DNA from: an uncultured Lachnoanaerobaculum sp.
GTDB taxonomy: Bacteria; Bacillota; Clostridia; Lachnospirales; Lachnospiraceae
Length of the DNA: 25,828 nucleotides
Assembly: GCF_938015485.1 (NCBI RefSeq)
Contig: NZ_CALLVU010000162.1
Location: forward strand, 1 to 25,828
Reading direction: 5' to 3'
The notes under the pieces were generated by a model. It worked only from the letters and a program-made list of their open reading frames with translations, was not told the origin of the DNA and searched no databases. The position numbers and the translations under genes are program-made. The number at the start of each line of letters is the position of its first letter. Within the stretch, counting starts at the first letter, position 1. This document shows positions 15,951 to 23,742 of the stretch, piece by piece.

Positions 15951-16024
15951 GTGTGTGTAGCTCAGCTGGATAGAGCACTTGGCTACGGACCAAGGTGTCG
16001 GGAGTTCGAATCTTCTCACGCACG
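15951..16024 (+). tRNA. tRNA-Arg (anticodon ACG)
   Basis: The 74-nt sequence folds as a full cloverleaf. The 7-bp acceptor stem pairs GTGTGTG with CACGCAC with one G-U, and the discriminator is G. The D-arm is GCTC/GAGC. The anticodon stem CTTGG/CCAAG carries the loop CTACGGA, so the anticodon is ACG, decoding CGN arginine codons after A-to-I editing. The variable loop is 5 nt and the T-arm GGGAG-TTCGAAT-CTTCT has G-U pairs. The 3' CCA is not encoded. Confidence 0.96.
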
Positions 16025-16030
16025 TTATTA

Positions 16031-16063
16031 GAACCTCAGCAACCTTGCTGAGGTTCTTGTTTT
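16031..16063 (+). terminator. Intrinsic terminator after tRNA-Arg
   Basis: GAACCTCAGC (16031-16040) pairs with GCTGAGGTTC (16047-16056) around a 6-nt loop, followed by TTGTTTTA. It closes the tRNA transcript only 25 bp before the ecfA1 start codon. Confidence 0.85.
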
Positions 16064-16087
16064 ATAAAAAGTAAGTAAAAGGAAAAT

Positions 16088-16942
16088 ATGGGAATAGTAA
16101 AGGCAACAAAGCTTATATTTGATTATATAACAAGAGATGAAGCGGACAATGTAGAGGATGTAAAAAGAGCTATCAATAATTTAAATATTGATATTACACA
16201 AGGCGATTTTGTGGCGATTTTGGGACATAACGGCTCGGGAAAATCTACATTTGCAAAGCATTTAAACGGTATATTATTACCTACAGAAGGTACTGTATTT
16301 ATCTCTGATTTGGATACGGCAAATGATGAAACACTTCTTGATTTGAGAAAGATGGTAGGAATGGTATTCCAAAATCCGGATAATCAGATCATAGGAAATG
16401 TGGTGGAAGAAGATGTGGCATTTGGGCCTGAAAATATCGGTATTCCGACAGATGAGATGTGGAAGAGAGTGGATGCTGCACTTGAGGCGGTAGGAATGAC
16501 CGCTTACAGATATAAATCTCCGAATAAACTTTCAGGAGGACAAAAGCAAAGAGTGGCTATAGCAGGTATTATGGCAATGAAGCCGAAATGTATTGTTCTT
16601 GATGAGCCGACAGCAATGCTTGACCCGAACGGCAGAAAAGAAGTTATAAAGACGGTGCTTGAACTTAACAAAAAAGAAAATATTACTGTAATACTTATTA
16701 CTCACTATATGGAAGAGGTTATAGAAGCAGACAGAGTTATAGTAATGGATGAAGGTAAGATAGTAATGGACGGCACACCGAAAGAAGTCTTTTCTCATGT
16801 GGAAGAGCTTAAGAAGCTTAGGCTTGATGTACCGAGTACGACCGAACTGGCATATGAATTGAAGCAGGCAGGCTTAAATTTGCCTGACGGTATACTTACA
16901 TTGGATGAGTTGGTAGATAACCTTTTACCGATACTAAAATAA
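16088..16942 (+). CDS. ecfA1: Energy-coupling factor transporter ATPase EcfA1
   Basis: EcfA1 is one of two ATPases driving the ECF importer, which is shared by several substrate-binding S-components for vitamins and metals. The 284-aa protein has Walker A GHNGSGKST (46-54), a Q-loop in VFQNPDNQ, the ABC signature LSGGQKQRVAIAG and Walker B CIVLDEPTAMLDP. The C-terminal extension is the EcfA-type helical region. The ribosome binding site is AAAAGGAAAA before ATG 16088. It is directly followed by ecfA2 and ecfT, the usual order. I see no promoter between the tRNA terminator and the start. Confidence 0.96.
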   Translation: MGIVKATKLIFDYITRDEADNVEDVKRAINNLNIDITQGDFVAILGHNGSGKSTFAKHLNGILLPTEGTVFISDLDTANDETLLDLRKMVGMVFQNPDNQIIGNVVEEDVAFGPENIGIPTDEMWKRVDAALEAVGMTAYRYKSPNKLSGGQKQRVAIAGIMAMKPKCIVLDEPTAMLDPNGRKEVIKTVLELNKKENITVILITHYMEEVIEADRVIVMDEGKIVMDGTPKEVFSHVEELKKLRLDVPSTTELAYELKQAGLNLPDGILTLDELVDNLLPILK

Positions 16943-16960
16943 ACACATTTGGAGAAGAAA

Positions 16961-17845
16961 ATGCAAGAAAATGTGCAAGATATTCAAATAGAAGCGAAGA
17001 AATTAAACTTTATATATGGAGAAGGAACTGCTTTTGAACAGTATGCTATCAAGGATGTCTCATTCAAGATAAGAAAGGGAGAGTTCGTAGGTATTATAGG
17101 GCATACAGGTTCAGGTAAATCCACATTGATACAGCATCTGAACGGGCTTATAAAGGCTACTTCAGGTGAACTTTATTTTAAAGGTGAAAATATATATGCT
17201 CCAAAGTATGACCTAAGGCTTTTAAGACAGAAGGTAGGACTTGTGTTTCAGTATCCTGAGCATCAGCTCTTTGAGGTGGACGTACTTTCAGATGTGGAAT
17301 TCGGACCGAGAAATCAAAAGCTTCCTGAAGATGAGGTGGAAGCAATGGCAAAGGAGAGCCTTGCTTTGGTTGGTCTTGATGAAAGTTATTATAAAAAGTC
17401 ACCTTTTGAACTTTCAGGTGGACAAAAAAGAAGAGTTGCAATAGCCGGTGTGTTGGCTATGAATCCTGAAGTGCTTATTTTAGATGAGCCTACGGCGGGA
17501 CTTGATCCTAAGGGAAGAGATGAGCTCTTTGATGAAATCATTGAGCTTAAGAAAAAAAGAGATATGACTGTCATCCTTGTTTCACACAGTATGGAGGATG
17601 TAGCAAAATATGTTGACAGACTGCTGGTTATGAATAAGGGTGAACTTGTATTGGACGGTACGCCGAAGGAAGTTTTTAAACAGTATAAGTTCCTTGAAAG
17701 TATAGGACTCAGCGCGCCGGGAATAACATATATAGTTGAGAGACTGAAAAAAGAAGGTGTAGACTTGGGAGATGATATTACAACAATAAAAGAAGCCAAG
17801 GATGCAATATTAAAATACATTAGGAGAAAGGATAAAAATGCTTAG
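16961..17845 (+). CDS. ecfA2: Energy-coupling factor transporter ATPase EcfA2
   Basis: This second ATPase forms a heterodimer with EcfA1 under EcfT. The 294-aa protein has Walker A GHTGSGKST (47-55), the Q-loop VFQYPEHQLF, the signature LSGGQKRRVAIAG and Walker B VLILDEPTAGLDP. The tyrosine/histidine in the Q-loop region is typical of the A2 paralogue. I prefer ATG 16961 because GGAG (16951-16954) lies 6 bp upstream; the in-frame TTG at 16949 precedes that site. It starts 18 bp after ecfA1 and overlaps ecfT by 8 bp, which fits translation coupling. Confidence 0.96.
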   Translation: MQENVQDIQIEAKKLNFIYGEGTAFEQYAIKDVSFKIRKGEFVGIIGHTGSGKSTLIQHLNGLIKATSGELYFKGENIYAPKYDLRLLRQKVGLVFQYPEHQLFEVDVLSDVEFGPRNQKLPEDEVEAMAKESLALVGLDESYYKKSPFELSGGQKRRVAIAGVLAMNPEVLILDEPTAGLDPKGRDELFDEIIELKKKRDMTVILVSHSMEDVAKYVDRLLVMNKGELVLDGTPKEVFKQYKFLESIGLSAPGITYIVERLKKEGVDLGDDITTIKEAKDAILKYIRRKDKNA

Positions 17846-18644
17846 AGATATCACATTGGGACAGTACTATCCTGTAGATTCTTTTGTACACAGACTTGAT
17901 CCGAGAACAAAACTTTTCGGAACTATGGTTTTTATTATTTCTCTTTTTCTGGCAAATTCATGGCCGGGTTACGGACTTGCAATCTTTTTTTTGGTAATTG
18001 CGATAGGACTTTCAAAGGTTCCTGTAAAGTTTATGTTAAAGGGACTTAGAGCGGTACTTGTTTTGCTTATAATAAGTGTAAGTTTTAATCTGTTTTTGAC
18101 AGACGGTGAAGTGGTATTTAAACTTTGGATATTTAAGATAACAAGAGAGGGTATCAGAATATCGCTGTTTATGGGAATGAGACTGATTTTCCTTATAGTA
18201 GGTTCTTCGGTAATGACACTTACCACAACACCGAATGCACTCACAGACGGACTTGAAAAGAGCCTTGGATTTTTGAAGGTTATAAAGATACCTGTGCATG
18301 AGATATCAATGATGATGTCCATTGCACTTAGGTTTATTCCTATATTGATAGAGGAAACGGATAAAATAATGAAGGCTCAGATGGCAAGAGGTGCAGATTT
18401 TGAGTCGGGAAATATTATACAAAAAGCAAAGGCAATGGTACCGCTTTTGGTACCGCTCTTTATTTCTGCAATGAGAAGAGCTACAGATCTTGCTATGGCG
18501 ATGGAAGCCAGATGTTATCACGGCGGTGAGGGCAGAACCAAGTTGAAGCCTTTAAAGTATAAGAAAACCGATATAATCACATATTTTTATTACTTAATAT
18601 ATATGATTATATGTATTGCTTCGGTTTTTATTTTTAGAAAGTAG
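17838..18644 (+). CDS. ecfT: Energy-coupling factor transporter transmembrane protein EcfT
   Basis: EcfT is the membrane scaffold that links the two ATPases to the exchangeable S-component. The 268-aa protein begins with the family segment (VDSFVHRLDPRTKLFGT) and has about five to six membrane segments. The coupling helices carry MARG (in QMARGADF) and AMEARCYHGGEGRTK, where the second Ala-Arg-Gly motif reads Ala-Arg-Cys, a variant common in Clostridia as I recall. Its start lies inside ecfA2 and the last gene of the block, truA, begins 4 bp after its stop. No S-component gene is nearby, which fits a group II ECF module serving several S-components. Confidence 0.95.
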   Translation: MLRDITLGQYYPVDSFVHRLDPRTKLFGTMVFIISLFLANSWPGYGLAIFFLVIAIGLSKVPVKFMLKGLRAVLVLLIISVSFNLFLTDGEVVFKLWIFKITREGIRISLFMGMRLIFLIVGSSVMTLTTTPNALTDGLEKSLGFLKVIKIPVHEISMMMSIALRFIPILIEETDKIMKAQMARGADFESGNIIQKAKAMVPLLVPLFISAMRRATDLAMAMEARCYHGGEGRTKLKPLKYKKTDIITYFYYLIYMIICIASVFIFRK

Positions 18645-18648
18645 GGTA

Positions 18649-19386
18649 ATGAGAAGAATAAGACTTATAGTATCCTATGACGGTACAAATTATTGCGGCT
18701 GGCAAAAACAGCCCAACGGAATAACTATAGAAGAAGTATTAAACAGTGCGATTTCCAAACTTACAGGTGAGGAGATAGAGGTTATCGGCGCTTCAAGAAC
18801 AGACTCGGGAGTACATGCCTATGGAAATGTGGCTGTATTTGATACAAATGCAAGAATGGCGGCAGATAAATTTGCATTTGCTATAAATCAAAGATTACCT
18901 GATGATATCAGAATACAATATTCCGAAGAGGTGGAAGCAGATTGGCATCCGAGAAAGAATGATTGTATAAAGACATATACCTATAGAATCTTGAATCGAA
19001 AGATTGATATACCTACAGAAAGACTTTATGCACATTTTTGCTATTTTAATTTGGATGTTGAAAAGATGAGAGAGGCAAGCGGGTACTTTATCGGTACTCA
19101 TGATTTCACAAGCTTTTGTTCACAGAAATCTCAGGCTTCATCACCTGTAAGAACCATTTTTTCGTTGGAAGTATTACAGGATGAAGATATGATTACAATT
19201 GTGGTAAGAGGTGACGGTTTCCTCTACAATATGATACGCATTATAGCAGGTACTCTGATAAAGGTCGGTATGGGCGTTTATCCGCCAAGTCATATTACAG
19301 AGATAATGAAAGCAAGGGAAAGAAAATTTGCAGGGCAGACAATGCCTGCAAAGGGACTGACTTTGGTTGAAATTGAATATATTTAA
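18649..19386 (+). CDS. truA: tRNA pseudouridine(38-40) synthase
   Basis: TruA converts uridines 38-40 of the tRNA anticodon stem-loop to pseudouridine in the cytoplasm. The 245-aa protein has the normal length, with the start RLIVSYDGTNYCGWQKQ and the catalytic aspartate Asp52 in ASRTDSGVHA. The downstream family pieces HDFTSFCS and FLYNMIRIIAGTL are present. I chose ATG 18649, which gives the standard N-terminus, although its ribosome binding site (GTAGGG) is weak. It is the last gene after ecfA1-A2-T, a layout normal for Firmicutes. The usual rplM-rpsI pair does not follow; an intrinsic terminator does. Confidence 0.96.
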   Translation: MRRIRLIVSYDGTNYCGWQKQPNGITIEEVLNSAISKLTGEEIEVIGASRTDSGVHAYGNVAVFDTNARMAADKFAFAINQRLPDDIRIQYSEEVEADWHPRKNDCIKTYTYRILNRKIDIPTERLYAHFCYFNLDVEKMREASGYFIGTHDFTSFCSQKSQASSPVRTIFSLEVLQDEDMITIVVRGDGFLYNMIRIIAGTLIKVGMGVYPPSHITEIMKARERKFAGQTMPAKGLTLVEIEYI

Positions 19387-19388
19387 GC

Positions 19389-19416
19389 AGGATGCGATAT
19401 GATCGCATCCTTTTTT
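19389..19416 (+). terminator. Intrinsic terminator after truA
   Basis: GGATGCGAT (19390-19398) pairs perfectly with ATCGCATCC (19402-19410), extended by an A-T pair, with a 3-nt loop and a run of six T (19411-19416). It ends the ecf-truA transcript. Confidence 0.92.
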
Positions 19417-19496
19417 ATAGTAAAGATATTGTATGAGGAGGGTTGTTATTTATTCCGGTTTACAAAATACAGGTAAATATTGAAAGCTAATAAGGT

Positions 19497-19525
19497 TTGA
19501 ATTTTAGTGTAAAATAATTTATAAT
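19497..19525 (+). promoter_or_regulatory. Sigma-A promoter of ahpC
   Basis: TTGAAT (19497-19502) and a perfect TATAAT (19520-19525) are separated by 17 bp. Transcription would start near 19532 and give a leader of about 168 nt before the ahpC start, with two further dyads in it. The 19417-19496 stretch upstream holds nothing I can identify. Confidence 0.8.
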
Positions 19526-19540
19526 AATAGGAATTATTAT
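19519..19540. promoter_or_regulatory. PerR-box-like dyad overlapping the ahpC -10
   Basis: TTATAATAATAGGAA (19519-19533) matches 12 of 15 positions of the PerR consensus TTATAATNATTATAA, and the arms ATAATAAT (19521-19528) and ATTATTAT (19533-19540) form a perfect 8-bp dyad. The site covers the -10 box and start point, as expected for repression by the peroxide sensor PerR. AT-rich DNA makes chance matches easier. Confidence 0.5.
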
Positions 19541-19568
19541 TAGTTAAAACGCCGAAATTACAAAATGC

Positions 19569-19584
19569 TATTGTGTATACAATA
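19569..19584. promoter_or_regulatory. Palindrome in the ahpC leader
   Basis: TATTGT and ACAATA form perfect 6-bp arms around GTAT. The palindrome lies about 40 nt downstream of the inferred transcription start, a possible second operator. The regulator is unknown. Confidence 0.4.
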
Positions 19585-19620
19585 AAATTATGTTAAATAT
19601 AATAACAGGTTAGGAAAAAC

Positions 19621-19646
19621 TATCTTTTACCTTTGTAGTAAAGATA
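19621..19646. repeat. Imperfect hairpin in the ahpC leader
   Basis: TATCTTTTAC (19621-19630) can pair with GTAAAGATA (19638-19646) with one bulged base and a 7-nt loop. It lies in the 168-nt ahpC leader. No riboswitch family is recognisable. Confidence 0.35.
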
Positions 19647-19699
19647 TTTTCTATACTGATTTAGAACAAAAAATATTTTATTTATATAAGGAGGCAGTT

Positions 19700-20263
19700 A
19701 TGTCATTGATTAACAAGGAAGTTGGAGAGTTTAGCGTACAGGGATTTCATAACGGAGATTTCGTTGAGGTATCTAAGAAGGATGTTTTAGGAAAGTGGAG
19801 TGTATTTTTCTTCTATCCTGCAGATTTCACATTTGTATGCCCTACAGAGTTGGAGGATTTACAGAAGAATTACAAGGAGTTTAAAGAGGCAGGTTGTGAG
19901 ATCTATTCAGTTTCAACAGATACACATTTCACACATAAGGCATGGCATGATCATTCAGAGCGTATCTCAAAGATTGAGTATCCGATGCTTGCAGATCCTA
20001 CACATGTACTTTCAAGAGATTTTGAAGTATATATCGAGGAGAACGGTTTGGCAGAGAGAGGTTCTTTCATCATCAATCCTGACGGAAAGATCGTTTCTTA
20101 TGAAGTAAATGCAGGTGGAGTCGGAAGAAATGCGGAAGAGCTTTTAAGAAAGCTTCGTGCTTGCCAGTTCGTTCATGAGCATGGTGATCAGGTTTGTCCT
20201 GCTAAGTGGCAGCCGGGTGCTGAGACATTAAAGCCAAGTCTTGATCTTGTAGGTCAGTTATAA
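19700..20263 (+). CDS. ahpC: Alkyl hydroperoxide reductase peroxiredoxin AhpC
   Basis: AhpC reduces hydrogen peroxide, organic hydroperoxides and peroxynitrite in the cytoplasm. The 187-aa protein is a typical 2-Cys peroxiredoxin of the AhpC/Prx1 type. It has peroxidatic Cys47 in DFTFVCPTEL and resolving Cys166 in HGDQVCPAKW. The full C-terminal tail is present, as in peroxide-sensitive forms. ATG 19700 follows an ideal AAGGAGG site (19688-19694). It lies 14 bp upstream of its flavoprotein reductase, forming a two-gene operon, and the promoter region carries a PerR-like dyad. Confidence 0.98.
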   Translation: MSLINKEVGEFSVQGFHNGDFVEVSKKDVLGKWSVFFFYPADFTFVCPTELEDLQKNYKEFKEAGCEIYSVSTDTHFTHKAWHDHSERISKIEYPMLADPTHVLSRDFEVYIEENGLAERGSFIINPDGKIVSYEVNAGGVGRNAEELLRKLRACQFVHEHGDQVCPAKWQPGAETLKPSLDLVGQL

Positions 20264-20277
20264 TATTAGGGGACATT

Positions 20278-21888
20278 ATGAGTAAAAACATGTATGATGC
20301 AGTCATTGTGGGCGGAGGTCCTGCAGGTCTGACAGCGGCTATTTATTTGGCCAGAGCATATTATCGTGTACTTGTTATAGAAAAAGAAAAATTTGGCGGT
20401 CAGATTACTCTGACCGCTGAAGTTGTAAATTATCCGGGTATAGAGCATATCTCAGGAGCCAAACTTGGAGAGCAGATGAGAAAACAGGCACAAAATTTCG
20501 GCGCCGAATTCTTACTTGCTACAGTGGATTCCATTGACATGGACGGCGATATTAAGAAGGTCCATACATCAAAGGGAGATATCGAGTGTTTCGGAGTAAT
20601 ACTTGCTACAGGTGCATCACCGAGAATGATAGGATTTGAAGGTGAGGCAAAGTTTAAGGGTCATGGTGTTGCATATTGTGCAACATGTGACGGAGAATTC
20701 TTTAAAGGAAAGGAAGTATTTGTTGTAGGCGGCGGTTTTGCGGCAGCTGAAGAAAGTGTATTCTTAACAAAGTATGCAAAGCATGTGACCATCCTTATAA
20801 GAGAGCCTGACTTTACCTGTGCAAAAACTACCGCTCAACATGCCTATGATAATGAAAAAATCACCGTACTTACACATACCGAGGTGGTGAAAGTAGAAGG
20901 TGGAGACGTCCTTGAGAGAATTGTTTATAAAAACAATCAAACAGGCAAAGAGGAAGTCTTTGAAGATAAAGACGGCTTCGGAGTATTTGTATTTGCAGGA
21001 TATGAACCTGCAACATCTTTGGTAAAGAACTTCGGAATACTTGATGAAAGAGGCTATGTAATTACAGATGCCTCAAAGAAAACCGCAATTGACGGATTGT
21101 ATGCGGCCGGAGATGTTTGTATAAAGCCGCTAAGACAGGTTGTAACAACTGTAGGAGATGCGGGTATTGCAGCAACGGAACTTGAAAAGTATATTGCTGT
21201 AATGGAGAAAAAGACAGGTATTAAGCCTGTAGTTCCTATAAGGCAATCAGGTGCCGGAAAGGGAAGTTTGCCGAAAGAAGAAGCCAAGGAAGAAGGATTG
21301 TTCTCATCTGATATGCTTGCACAGTTAAATACCGTATTCGGTAAGATGGAAAAGAATATCTTACTTAAGGTATTTGTGAAGGATGATGATGTATCAAAAG
21401 AACTTCTTTCGTATATGACTGAGCTTGGTAAACTTACGGATAAGATATCTGTTGAAGAGATAAAAGATGAGGCAAAGGCACCTGTTGTAGAAATACATAA
21501 AGACGGAGAGTTCAGCGGTTTGGCTTTCCACGGTGTTCCGGGCGGACATGAATTTACTTCATTTATTCTCGGTATATACAATGTATCAGGTCCGGGACAG
21601 GGATTAAGTGATGATATAAGGGAAAAGATACTTGAAATAAAGGATAAGGTGTCATTTAAGATCTTGGTGTCACTCAGCTGTACAATGTGCCCTGACCTTG
21701 TTGTAGCGGTACAAAGAATTGCTTCTCTAAATCCGAACATTGATGCACAAGTTTATGATATAAATCATTTTGGTGATCTAAGAGAAAAGTATCATGTAAT
21801 GAGTGTGCCATGTCTTGTAATGAATGAAGATAAGGTATTCTTCGGTAAGAAGAGTATAGAAGAAGTTCTTGAGTATATAAACAATTAA
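20278..21888 (+). CDS. AhpF-type peroxiredoxin reductase with permuted domain order (TrxR domain first, AhpF N-domain last)
   Basis: This 536-aa flavoprotein most likely reduces AhpC with NAD(P)H. Residues 1-310 are a thioredoxin-reductase-like FAD/NAD(P)H module with GGGPAG at 12-17, the redox CATC (Cys134, Cys137) and a second nucleotide loop in FVVGGGFAA. After a linker, residues about 340-536 look like the double-thioredoxin N-terminal domain of AhpF, ending in a Trx fold with CTMC (Cys468, Cys471) and the cis-Pro segment VPCLVM. In classical AhpF that unit comes first, so the order is reversed here. The start follows a GGGGA site. A terminator lies 12 bp after the stop. Confidence 0.92.
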   Translation: MSKNMYDAVIVGGGPAGLTAAIYLARAYYRVLVIEKEKFGGQITLTAEVVNYPGIEHISGAKLGEQMRKQAQNFGAEFLLATVDSIDMDGDIKKVHTSKGDIECFGVILATGASPRMIGFEGEAKFKGHGVAYCATCDGEFFKGKEVFVVGGGFAAAEESVFLTKYAKHVTILIREPDFTCAKTTAQHAYDNEKITVLTHTEVVKVEGGDVLERIVYKNNQTGKEEVFEDKDGFGVFVFAGYEPATSLVKNFGILDERGYVITDASKKTAIDGLYAAGDVCIKPLRQVVTTVGDAGIAATELEKYIAVMEKKTGIKPVVPIRQSGAGKGSLPKEEAKEEGLFSSDMLAQLNTVFGKMEKNILLKVFVKDDDVSKELLSYMTELGKLTDKISVEEIKDEAKAPVVEIHKDGEFSGLAFHGVPGGHEFTSFILGIYNVSGPGQGLSDDIREKILEIKDKVSFKILVSLSCTMCPDLVVAVQRIASLNPNIDAQVYDINHFGDLREKYHVMSVPCLVMNEDKVFFGKKSIEEVLEYINN

Positions 21889-21900
21889 ATATTGAATTTA

Positions 21901-21955
21901 GCAGGCTGAACAATGTTATAAAGGTAAGGTTTATAACGGTTCAGCCTTGCTTTTT
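21901..21955 (+). terminator. Intrinsic terminator after the ahp operon
   Basis: A long hairpin starts with GGCTGAAC (21904-21911) pairing with GTTCAGCC, and continues, after a small internal loop, with TTATAAA pairing with TTTATAA around a 7-nt loop. A run of five T (21951-21955) follows. It ends the ahpC-reductase transcript. Confidence 0.85.
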
Positions 21956-21977
21956 ATATGGAAAAAATGATAAAATA

Positions 21978-22007
21978 TTGAATGTCTGACAACGTGAATT
22001 GTAATAT
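21978..22007 (+). promoter_or_regulatory. Probable sigma-A promoter of uxuB-uxuA with overlapping dyad
   Basis: TTGAAT (21978-21983) and TAATAT (22002-22007) are 18 bp apart. The odd palindrome TGTCTGACA (21983-21991) overlaps the end of the -35 and the spacer. It resembles operators of GntR/FCD-type regulators that often control hexuronate genes; the regulator gene is not in the window. Confidence 0.55.
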
Positions 22008-22078
22008 ATTTTAAAGTCGGAGTTGTGGCTTATAAATAATGTTTTTAAGCCTTTTAGGTCAAAATGAGGGGAAGAATA

Positions 22079-23689
22079 ATGAAACTCAATCAAAGAAGTA
22101 TTATAGAAAATGCAGCAACATGGCAGGAAATTGGATACAAATTGCCAAAGTATGACAGAGAGCAAGTGAAAAAGAATACACTTGCAAATCCGAATTGGAT
22201 ACATTTCGGCGCAGGAAACATTTTTAGAGCATTCCAGGCAAATATTTTAAATAATCTGTTAAATGAAAAGAAGACCGATATAGGTCTTGTTGTTGCTGAA
22301 GGGTTTGATTATGAAATAATAGATAAGGCGTTCAAGTCATTTGACGATCTTACAATATATGTAAAACTTTGCTGTAACGGTACGGTTGAGAAGAATATTG
22401 TAGGTTCAGTAGTGGAATCTTTGAGAGTGGATCCACAAAATGCAGACTACGAAACTTTAAAGGAGTTATTTAGAAAGCCTTCACTTCAAATGGTAAGCTT
22501 TACCATAACTGAAAAAGGTTATGCAGTAGTTGACGGAAACGGAAATACTCCGGCAGGGATAGAGGCGGACTTTAAGGCAGGACCTTATAAAGCTACAAGC
22601 TACATGGGTAAGGTTTGTGCCATGCTTTATGAGAGATTTAAGGCGGGTGCTCTTCCTGTAGCTATGGTAAGTATGGATAACTGTTCACATAACGGTGATA
22701 AGCTTAAAGCTGCTGTGGTAGCATTTGCAAAGAACTGGTATGATAATAATGTATGTGATAAAGGATTTTTATCATATGTAGAAGATTCCGGTAAGGTAAG
22801 TTTCCCATGGACTATGATTGACAAAATAACACCGAGACCTGCCGACTCCGTAATGGATATGCTTGTCAAAGACGGCATAGAGGATGTAGACTTTGTAAAG
22901 ACCGGTAAGAATACATTTGTGGCACCTTTTGTAAATGCGGAAGAGGCGGAGTACCTTGTAATAGAGGATAACTTCCCAAACGGCAGACCGAAGCTTGAAG
23001 AAGGCGGAGTAATGTTTACAAAGCGTGAAGTTGTAGATATGGTGGAGAGAATGAAGGTGTGTACCTGCCTTAATCCTCTTCATACGGCACTTGCAATATA
23101 CGGTTGTCTCTTGGGATATGAAAAAATCAGCGATGAGATGAAAGACAGTGAGCTTACAAAGTTTATAAAAACAATAGGATATAAAGAGGGCCTTCCTGTA
23201 GTTACAGATCCGGGAATCATCAATCCTAAAGACTTTATAGATACGGTTGTAGAGGTAAGACTTCCAAATCCGTTTATGCCTGATACCCCACAAAGAATCG
23301 CCTGTGATACATCTCAAAAACTTGCAATAAGATTCGGTGAGACAATAAAGGCATATGAAAAGAGTAACAGTTTAAATGTTTCGGATCTTAAGCTGATACC
23401 TCTTGTATTTGCAGGTTGGGCAAGATATCTGATGGGAATAGACGACAATTTAAATAAATTTGAACTCAGTCCGGATCCTTTACTTGAAAAGGTAGTTCCT
23501 ATGTTGGCAGATATAAAGATTGGAGACAGCGATGTACACGCAAAGCTTGAGAAGTTATTCAGTGATGCTTCCATATTCGGAGTAAACTTATATGAAGCAG
23601 GGCTTGGTGAGCTTGCAGAAAAATACTTTGTTGAACTTATAGCAGGAAAGGGAGCTGTAAGGGAGACATTGAAGAAATATGTGGGATAA
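22079..23689 (+). CDS. uxuB: Mannitol dehydrogenase family protein, probable D-fructuronate reductase (UxuB)
   Basis: UxuB reduces D-fructuronate to D-mannonate with NADH, the step before UxuA in glucuronate breakdown. The 536-aa protein is of the polyol-specific long-chain dehydrogenase type. It has an N-terminal Rossmann segment (WIHFGAGNIFRAF, 40-52) and the C-terminal catalytic helix with CLNPLHTAL (Asn332, His335). The lysine is at 326, one residue further from the Asn than in E. coli UxuB as I remember it. I set the start at ATG 22079 because AGGGGAAG lies about 6 bp upstream; an in-frame ATG at 22064 precedes that site. Pairing with uxuA supports the function, but the exact substrate is inferred. 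Confidence 0.85.
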   Translation: MKLNQRSIIENAATWQEIGYKLPKYDREQVKKNTLANPNWIHFGAGNIFRAFQANILNNLLNEKKTDIGLVVAEGFDYEIIDKAFKSFDDLTIYVKLCCNGTVEKNIVGSVVESLRVDPQNADYETLKELFRKPSLQMVSFTITEKGYAVVDGNGNTPAGIEADFKAGPYKATSYMGKVCAMLYERFKAGALPVAMVSMDNCSHNGDKLKAAVVAFAKNWYDNNVCDKGFLSYVEDSGKVSFPWTMIDKITPRPADSVMDMLVKDGIEDVDFVKTGKNTFVAPFVNAEEAEYLVIEDNFPNGRPKLEEGGVMFTKREVVDMVERMKVCTCLNPLHTALAIYGCLLGYEKISDEMKDSELTKFIKTIGYKEGLPVVTDPGIINPKDFIDTVVEVRLPNPFMPDTPQRIACDTSQKLAIRFGETIKAYEKSNSLNVSDLKLIPLVFAGWARYLMGIDDNLNKFELSPDPLLEKVVPMLADIKIGDSDVHAKLEKLFSDASIFGVNLYEAGLGELAEKYFVELIAGKGAVRETLKKYVG

Positions 23690-23693
23690 TATC

Positions 23694-23713
23694 AGTAACT
23701 TTAGTTACTTTTA
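23694..23713 (+). terminator. Weak hairpin between uxuB and uxuA
   Basis: AGTAAC (23694-23699) and GTTACT (23704-23709) form a perfect 6-bp stem with a TTTA loop, followed by TTTATT. It is too weak for a full terminator but could lower uxuA relative to uxuB expression. Confidence 0.35.
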
Positions 23714-23742
23714 TTGTATAGATATTATAGAAGGAGAAAACT

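Noticed and set aside
15951..16024. tRNA-Arg as an integration site
   Set aside because: No integrase gene and no direct repeat of the tRNA 3' end were seen in the window; the flanking ecf-truA block is standard chromosome.
19418..19648. 13-bp direct repeat TAGTAAAGATATT (19418-19430 and 19636-19648)
   Set aside because: It is short, AT-rich and lies in non-coding DNA; chance similarity cannot be excluded and no att-like structure goes with it.
21054..21740. 228-aa open frame on the - strand
   Set aside because: It lies fully inside the AhpF-type reductase gene and has a low-complexity Ser/Thr/Pro-rich translation with no family features.
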